Below, piece by piece: positions 61,501 to 64,000 of a stretch of 64,000 bases of DNA. Source of the stretch: Selenomonas sputigena_A (GTDB lineage Bacteria > Bacillota > Negativicutes > Selenomonadales > Selenomonadaceae). Under the pieces are notes generated by a model that was not told the origin of the DNA, ran no database searches, and was given only the letters and a program-made list of their open reading frames with translations. The position numbers were made by a program, and so were the translations under genes. The stretch lies in contig NZ_CP194411.1 of NCBI RefSeq assembly GCF_051603425.1, positions 2,480,001-2,544,000 of the forward strand, read 5' to 3'. How positions within the stretch are numbered: the first letter of the stretch is position 1; every line of letters begins with the position of its first letter.

Positions 61501-64000
61501 AGCCTCATGCTCATAGAACACACGCGTATAACCGCTGTAATTGTCAATCAAGATGTCTTGGTCGTTCTTCTGGAAGATTGCCCCCGCATGGCTGGCGTCA
61601 TTGCCACCCTGCAAAGAAGTGAGTCGGCTGCCTGCAAAGGTGTAGTCGTAATCCTTCCCAAGCCCATCGGCCTCTTTATCCGGCACCGAATAGCCATACT
61701 GCTCATTGTTCCATACAGCGCCGTTCTGCAGCCAGAAATTAATCTTTCCTTTGCCAAAGGCCAAACCATTCAAACCGGAATTTTGGTTCACCATAGCAAT
61801 ATCGATACGGCTTGCTTCTCCCATAGCTCCGACATTGCCGTCCAGCTTCACAAGATTATCGCCTGCCACGCCGTTCTTGACGTTGGCAAAGATCTGTCCC
61901 GACGTGCCGGCGAGGAGCGTCTGCGCTTCGTTATAAGGAGCGACCTTTGCTTTCAGGCCTTCCAGCGTAACCGTTCCATCCTTCGCTTCCACAGCCCGAC
62001 TTGAAGTATAACCAACAGCCTCTATTTCCGTCATGCCGGAGATTGTGGTTGTCCCGCTCTCATGCAGGATCCCCCAGGAATATTCAGGATAGCTTTCTTC
62101 AGTTTCGTTTGCCAACAAGCGAAGCTTGCCTGCCTTGATGTCAAGTTTCTTGCCGCTGTTCTTGATTGCTGCCGTCTTTCCGTCATTATCGGTATTGGTT
62201 GCAACCTCAAGCGTATGATCCGACGCATCAATCTTCACATCTTCCAATGGTCGAATAACACCGGCCTTCTCCTCATCCGCATTTGTATAGCTGATGCGGG
62301 AATCCTTCGTGAAGCGGTACGTGCCGTCTGCCTGGCGGACATTCGCATCGATGTACTCCTGATCCACATCCGTACCGAGGAGACGCATCGTGAATCCCGT
62401 CTTCGTCTGCTCATTGCCCGGCGTCGGAGGAGCAACATTCCCATAGCGACCCTGTCCGCTCGTCTCGTCGAACGTGATATTCTCGATACGCTTGCTGGCG
62501 GCGGAAGTCGTCAGGCCTTCGGCGATCTCCGCCTTGCCCGTGAGATTCCTCTCGCCCGTCGTATAGGCCATATACCAGAGCTTGTTGGCAAGCGCATTGA
62601 GCGTATTGTCTACAAGCGTTTTATCCGCTCCGGAAGTCGCTTCTGTATTGAGGCCCGAATTGTCCGTCGTCAGCGTGATGGCGCTGTCTGCCGCCGCCTT
62701 GCCAATCTTGAGCGCACCGCCCTTTATCGTCGTCGGCATCGAAGTGTCATGCTCGTAGAACACGCGCGTATGGCCGCTGTAATTGTCGATCGTAATGTCT
62801 TCATCGGCAGCCTGTCGGATTACTCCGGCATGTCCTGCATCACTGCCGCCCGTCAGGGAAGTCAGCCGACTTCCTGCATAAGTATAGCCATAGCCTTGCC
62901 CGAAGTCGTTTTCACTTTCATTCGGTACCATACTGCCATATCTATTATTGGACCATTCCGCACCGTTCTGCAGCCAAAAGTTGATCTTTCCCTTGCCAAA
63001 GGCGAGACCATTCAGATTGGAGCCTTCTTTTACCATGGCGATGTCAATCCGGCTTGCTTCGCCCATGGCTCCGACATTTCCATTTATATTCACGGAACTG
63101 TCTCCCGCAATACCGTCCTTGGCGTTGATATTGATCCGCCCTGTCGTGCCGGCCAAGATAGCCGTGGCTTCTCCATCCGGGGACAAAAACGCCTGCAGTC
63201 CCTCCAGCGTCACTGTTCCGGCTTCAGCTTCCACGGCGCGGACGGACGGTGCACTCGTTACACCGATTTCCGTCATCCCGGAAATATTGATCGTTCCGCT
63301 TTGATTGAGAATGCCCTTTGCTCTATGAGACGGAGCGTGCGCATTCATATTTACAAACAGGTTGGTCTTGTCGGCTTTTATATTGATATTCCTGCCATCA
63401 TTTTTGATTGCCGCGGCTTCCTCTGTCGCCGGCGGCATTATGTTCGTATTGACAGTAAGGACATGCCCGGAAGCATCGATATTGACGTCTGCTTCCGGTG
63501 CGACAGCTCCGGCGCCTGTATCCGTCACAGTATCATACATGATGGTCGAGTCTTTCGTAAAGCGATATGTGCCGTCTGCCTGCCGAACATGCGCGTCAAT
63601 ATATTCCTGATCCGCGGTCGTACCCAAAATACGTTTCGTGAATTGCGTCGTCGTCTGTCCTTCTGCCTCCGGCGTATAGACATAGCTGCCCTGTCCGCTC
63701 GTCCCGTCGAACGTGATATCCTCGATGCGCTTGCTCGCAGCGGAAGTCGTCAGGCCCTCGGCGATCTCCGCCTTGCCCGTGAGATTCCGCTCGCCCGTCG
63801 TATAGGCCGTGTACCAGAGCTTGTTGGCGAGTGCATTGAGCGTTGCACTAACAAGGTTCTTGTCCGACGCCGCTGTCGATTCCGTATTGAGACCTGCGCT
63901 GTCCGTCGTCAGCGTAATGGCGCTGCCCGCCGCCGCGTTCTTGATGCGGAAGTCGCCGCCCTTTATCATCGTCGGCGCTGCAGCATCATGCGCATAGAAT
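52600..64000 (-). CDS. Giant repeat-rich autotransporter adhesin, 3' part
   Basis: The frame is open from the window edge to TAA/TGA at 52600, at least 3,799 codons; the start and signal peptide lie beyond 64000. The passenger consists of near-identical ~410-residue repeats, each with ITLTTDSxGLNTE, LANKLWYTAYTTGERNLTGKAEIAEGLTTSAASKRI, a linker with DQEYIDA and ADGTYRFTKDSTI, ISGMTEI, TVTLEGL and NFWLQNGA-type blocks. These strand-turn motifs suggest a beta-helix stalk. The last ~270 residues form an autotransporter beta-barrel (TGTWVRFYRGKASG, VGIAGSYMKGSSSYANG, GRLSNEYTVYNDFG, FAKVSLYHEFAGK, TLYGDFEKTFGGD) ending in the outer-membrane C-terminal phenylalanine (LRWSF). It is type V secreted and probably an adhesin or surface fibril. 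A GC-rich CAGGAGGG/CCCTCCTG hairpin downstream lacks a T-run. Confidence 0.92.
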   Translation of the reverse strand, partial: FYAHDAAAPTMIKGGDFRIKNAAAGSAITLTTDSAGLNTESTAASDKNLVSATLNALANKLWYTAYTTGERNLTGKAEIAEGLTTSAASKRIEDITFDGTSGQGSYVYTPEAEGQTTTQFTKRILGTTADQEYIDAHVRQADGTYRFTKDSTIMYDTVTDTGAGAVAPEADVNIDASGHVLTVNTNIMPPATEEAAAIKNDGRNINIKADKTNLFVNMNAHAPSHRAKGILNQSGTINISGMTEIGVTSAPSVRAVEAEAGTVTLEGLQAFLSPDGEATAILAGTTGRININAKDGIAGDSSVNINGNVGAMGEASRIDIAMVKEGSNLNGLAFGKGKINFWLQNGAEWSNNRYGSMVPNESENDFGQGYGYTYAGSRLTSLTGGSDAGHAGVIRQAADEDITIDNYSGHTRVFYEHDTSMPTTIKGGALKIGKAAADSAITLTTDNSGLNTEATSGADKTLVDNTLNALANKLWYMAYTTGERNLTGKAEIAEGLTTSAASKRIENITFDETSGQGRYGNVAPPTPGNEQTKTGFTMRLLGTDVDQEYIDANVRQADGTYRFTKDSRISYTNADEEKAGVIRPLEDVKIDASDHTLEVATNTDNDGKTAAIKNSGKKLDIKAGKLRLLANETEESYPEYSWGILHESGTTTISGMTEIEAVGYTSSRAVEAKDGTVTLEGLKAKVAPYNEAQTLLAGTSGQIFANVKNGVAGDNLVKLDGNVGAMGEASRIDIAMVNQNSGLNGLAFGKGKINFWLQNGAVWNNEQYGYSVPDKEADGLGKDYDYTFAGSRLTSLQGGNDASHAGAIFQKNDQDILIDNYSGYTRVFYEHEASTPTTMIGGDFRIKNAAAGSAITLTTDSTGLNTGSAKAADKNLVSATLNALANKLWYTAYTTGERNLTGKAEIAEGLTTSAASKRIGDITFDGTSGQGSYVYTPAVDPEQTKTEFTTRIFGTDSDQEYIDANVRLSDGTYHFTKDSSITYQNASNTNRGAIKPNADVHIDAADRVLTVKSGGRTASVKESAAITNDGKTIDIKAKTLKLLVNDTTSVAPLQSAWGIRTTGNSVTNISGMTEIDVGGTKSSKAVQAFGGTVTLEGLSAKINAASEDAAALFAQNDGRISVNVKGENAGDSAVALDGNIAAKDAASRVEVGLRGEASHFKGFAYGDGTINMWLQQGAVWQNGKQGALLPTGFTGSHISHFVGGSEPDRAGVIFQNDDKNITIDNYHGYTKVFFAHDSVTPTNIKGGDIVIGKALGGSSITLITDNAGLNMEASAATAEKNLVSATLNSLANKLWYTAYTTGERSLAGKVQIAEGLTTSAASKRMGDITFDETTGRGGYIYTPLIDPPASQTDTDFTTAITGDEVHDTPYTNAGVRKPDGQYIFTKDSTITTGKDLIAAGAWMSNISAAVSNASTGKNLDINLNGKNLAIKTVTDVSTTGITAIGKDSKVNIKNAGAISIDAESTGGGQTATLFVNGGGAIHIENGGSDLENKVLKVRANGNYKTNVAVIKSMNGVTGVESNITIDGLVDVLADGNDAANGKGANEAVSAVASTIDIGGGSIRAINGAWAAIRAYGEFVSANYGTVNFNVTKDADGLANGAGTNRAVIEGDIVTNGGMGTKGRVSVGLSTADSHWIGNYADTSGYGVTPGQLGAVNLFMKNGSYWKGFSNGSMKMEMSGEGTSWTGFNVGQKLQLQLSDGAIWHNAITQEQKDQSNNPAISRVKYFTGSGGFIDMTGTNRFLASSNSLSGAPVQTGSSSIEEKGLGETGDLTIDEFNGSTTMLYRHDALSPTTIYGGKLTIGKAAAGSLVKMVTDSVGLNTESTAAADKNLVSATLNALANKLWYTAYTTGERNLTGKAEIAEGLTTSAASKRIEDITFDGTSGQGSYVYTPAEDGQTKTEFTTRIFGTTDQEYVDANVKQVDGTYRFTKDSTITYQNNSDMNRGAIKPNADVHIDAAERVLTVKSGGRRASVKEAAAIANDGQTLDIKAKTLKLLVNDTTSVAPLQSAWGIRTTGNSVTNIAGMTEIEVDGTKVSKAVQAFGGTVTLDGLSAKTNAASEDAATLYAQNNGRINVNVKNDIAGSSKVTLDGDIVAKDAASRVDAALTDGTSYLHGLAFGDGTLNLWLQNGAVWQNQQYGAASPVGFTGSRLTNFTGGSDNAHAGVIFQKNDKDITIDNYSGHARVFYAHEAATPTTMIGGDFRIKNAAVGSAITLTTDNTGLNTEATSGTDKELVDNTLNALANKLWYTAYTTGERNLSGKAEIAEGLTTSAASKRIEDITFDETSGQGRYGNVVPPTPGEQTNTEFTTRLFGGFGDPDDEKEYVDAHVKQADGTYRFTKDSTITFKTKKDTNLGGIKPAKDIDIDATNRVLTVKSGGLTANVKESAAIENDRKTLNIKAGTLKLLVDDSVSAGPLQKAYGIYSQKIGSGTSTTTISGKTDIEVGGSSVSKAVYTSYGTVNLDGLSAKTNHAAAEAMALSAQNNGCINVNVKEGTIGSGDVMLDGDVEARDSGSRVDAALTSNTSYLHGLAFGDGTLNLWLQNGAVWQNQQYGAASPVGFTGSRLTNFTGGSDNAHAGVIFQKNDKDISIDNYSGHTRVFYAHDAAMPTTMIGGDFRIKNAAAGSAITLTTDNTGLNTESTKAADKNLVSATLNALANKLWYTAYTTGERNLTGKAEIAEGLTTSAASKRIEDITFDGTSGQGSYVYTPAVDPPPSTEQTKTEFTTRLRGVDEDQEYIDANVRQADGTYRFTKDSTITYQNDKEGLRSTIIPNEDVHIDATDRVLTIKNGSGIASITQGAAIANVGKTLDIKAKTLKLLVDDATSVTPLQTAWGILSMGASTTNISGMTEIDVAGTKRSKAIQAYGGTVTLEGLRAKANAASEDAVTLDVQGDGRINVNVKDGTVGSSEVMLDGNIVARESGSRVDAALTTGTSYIKGLISGVGTLNLWLQNGAAWHNEEYTAQPTGFSSRLSNFTGGSDASHAGVIFQKNNNDISIDNYSGHARVFYKHDAATPTTMIGGDFRIKNAAAGSSITLTTDSVGLNTESTKAADKNLVSATLNALANKLWYTAYTTGERNLTGKAEIAEGLTTSAASKRIEDITFNETTGQGGYTYTPAVDPPQPPQPGQDEQTTTEFTAPITGDAAVDTDYVTAHVLKDNKYTFTKNSKITAATGIQAVQDKPVTVQAAGAELKIQATDYGVDAAANSRVAITGKHLSVDAGSRSIRAAAGADVSIAAGFDLKGAVENNGGRISLLDTGRKSAIDGDITQTAGSFSLRMQGLDSKLNSKIIASGGVFDISMEGAGATFTGSIRGAGSAKEAGTGERRLTLEDKTIWNVTERSNLTWLNAKQGSIINYLFSDDEGVNIERFKGAATVHYAGTATADGTLTLANTGKFRIRNVDGTGNALTIATDAQSGSDAADEKVAKSLAKQFEYVGDPSNIQNNRIRGLSVSALIADGMTSSSKRYNILMGTDGIASDVKPFVSNIEYGDYETKLMSGVKSAMTASAMAWRAESNDLMKRLGDLRLSPEKTGTWVRFYRGKASGNKDRADFSMDYNTIQVGHDWEAGNNWRVGIAGSYMKGSSSYANGSGDNKEGNLGIYGTWKGNDGEYFDIIAKIGRLSNEYTVYNDFGHYVKGDYHTWGGSLSAEYGKRILHRNGTFIEPQLELIYSHLNGADYMGMTDYLTPLGTYQQMHIRQGAMNSLIGRVGIGFGRELENSTWFAKVSLYHEFAGKMQTYYSDGVNPWKSTSQDTKDTWVALQLGGTVKLSDGCTLYGDFEKTFGGDVKTNWRVDAGLRWSF
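54600..64000 (-). repeat. Eight tandem ~1.2-kb coding repeats in the autotransporter passenger
   Basis: The same anchor (the DNA coding ...LWY, seen on the plus strand as GTACCAGAGCTTGTT or a one-base variant) begins at 63811, 62572, 61330, 60112, 58465, 57256, 56014 and 54793. Spacings are 1239, 1242, 1218, 1647, 1209, 1242 and 1221 bp, all multiples of three. The 1647-bp unit (58.5-60.1 kb) contains non-repeat sequence. Units differ in blocks: the second and sixth from the window edge share LNTEATSG.DK.LVDNTLN and GRYGNV.PPTP, where the others have TE/DKNLVSATLN and GSYVYTP. Confidence 0.92.

Noticed and set aside
53314..62004. Long plus-strand open frames (up to 973 codons) opposite the autotransporter
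   Set aside because: They repeat with the same ~1.2-kb period as the sense gene and have Arg/Ala/Asp-rich composition and no recognisable domain. They result from codon bias in the repeat DNA, not antisense genes.
1..64000. CRISPR arrays, tRNA or rRNA genes
   Set aside because: No short direct-repeat/spacer pattern and no tRNA cloverleaf or rRNA sequence was found; the only tRNA-like structure is within tmRNA.

Overview
The window comes from a diderm Firmicute of the Negativicutes, most likely Selenomonas or a close relative; the genus is inferred. The housekeeping gene order is Firmicute: smc-ftsY-(epimerase)-ylxM-ffh-rpsP-khpA-ylqD-rimM-trmD, and ywiB-argS-rpoE(delta)-pyrG. SD-led TTG and GTG starts are frequent. 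The same stretch also carries an outer-membrane autotransporter and filamentous-hemagglutinin (FHA) two-partner-secretion fragments, which need an outer membrane. The gene-dense parts look GC-rich, while several small genes between 27 and 36 kb are clearly AT-rich.

Layout. 1-8.3 kb: the end of class I aldolase, rpmB, then leftward ridA, aroH, an ABC1/UbiB-like kinase, an ABC-F ATPase, a secreted glucosaminidase and an NCS2 purine permease, followed by a rightward TVP38-type membrane protein. 8.3-11.9 kb: ssrA (tmRNA, encoded tag ANEEYALAA), priA and a secreted 3D-domain protein. 12-21.7 kb: the translation/SRP/SMC cluster, with a sugar-nucleotide-type epimerase inserted by an ATGA overlap. 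21.8-26.7 kb: a LysR regulator and a cobalamin-riboswitch-controlled operon, cobI plus a BtuFCD-type ABC transporter.

26.7-36.1 kb is the main accessory island. It is a leftward array of displaced C-terminal modules of FHA/CdiA-type exoproteins, alternating with small AT-rich genes that are probably immunity genes. None of the scaffold pieces has a signal peptide or TPS domain. At three places the next toxin/scaffold frame begins at, or overlaps, the stop codon of the preceding immunity gene. One module carries a YeeF-like nuclease tail followed by a YezG-like immunity gene. One toxin gene is frameshifted at an A7 run, one scaffold is interrupted by a 162-bp element with 16-bp perfect terminal inverted repeats, and decayed scaffold fragments mark both edges.

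36.1-48.4 kb: an Fsr-type MFS exporter, trpS, a secreted GH84 glycosidase translationally coupled to pyrG, rpoE(delta), argS, a YwiB-like protein, a coupled pair (secreted cupin_5 protein and a small membrane-associated protein), a MoeB/ThiF-type enzyme and two small proteins. 48.5-52.5 kb: a second FecBCD-type uptake system with a TIM-barrel enzyme. 52.6-64 kb: the 3' part of a giant autotransporter gene running off the window, with eight copies of a ~1.2-kb repeat and a complete C-terminal beta-barrel.
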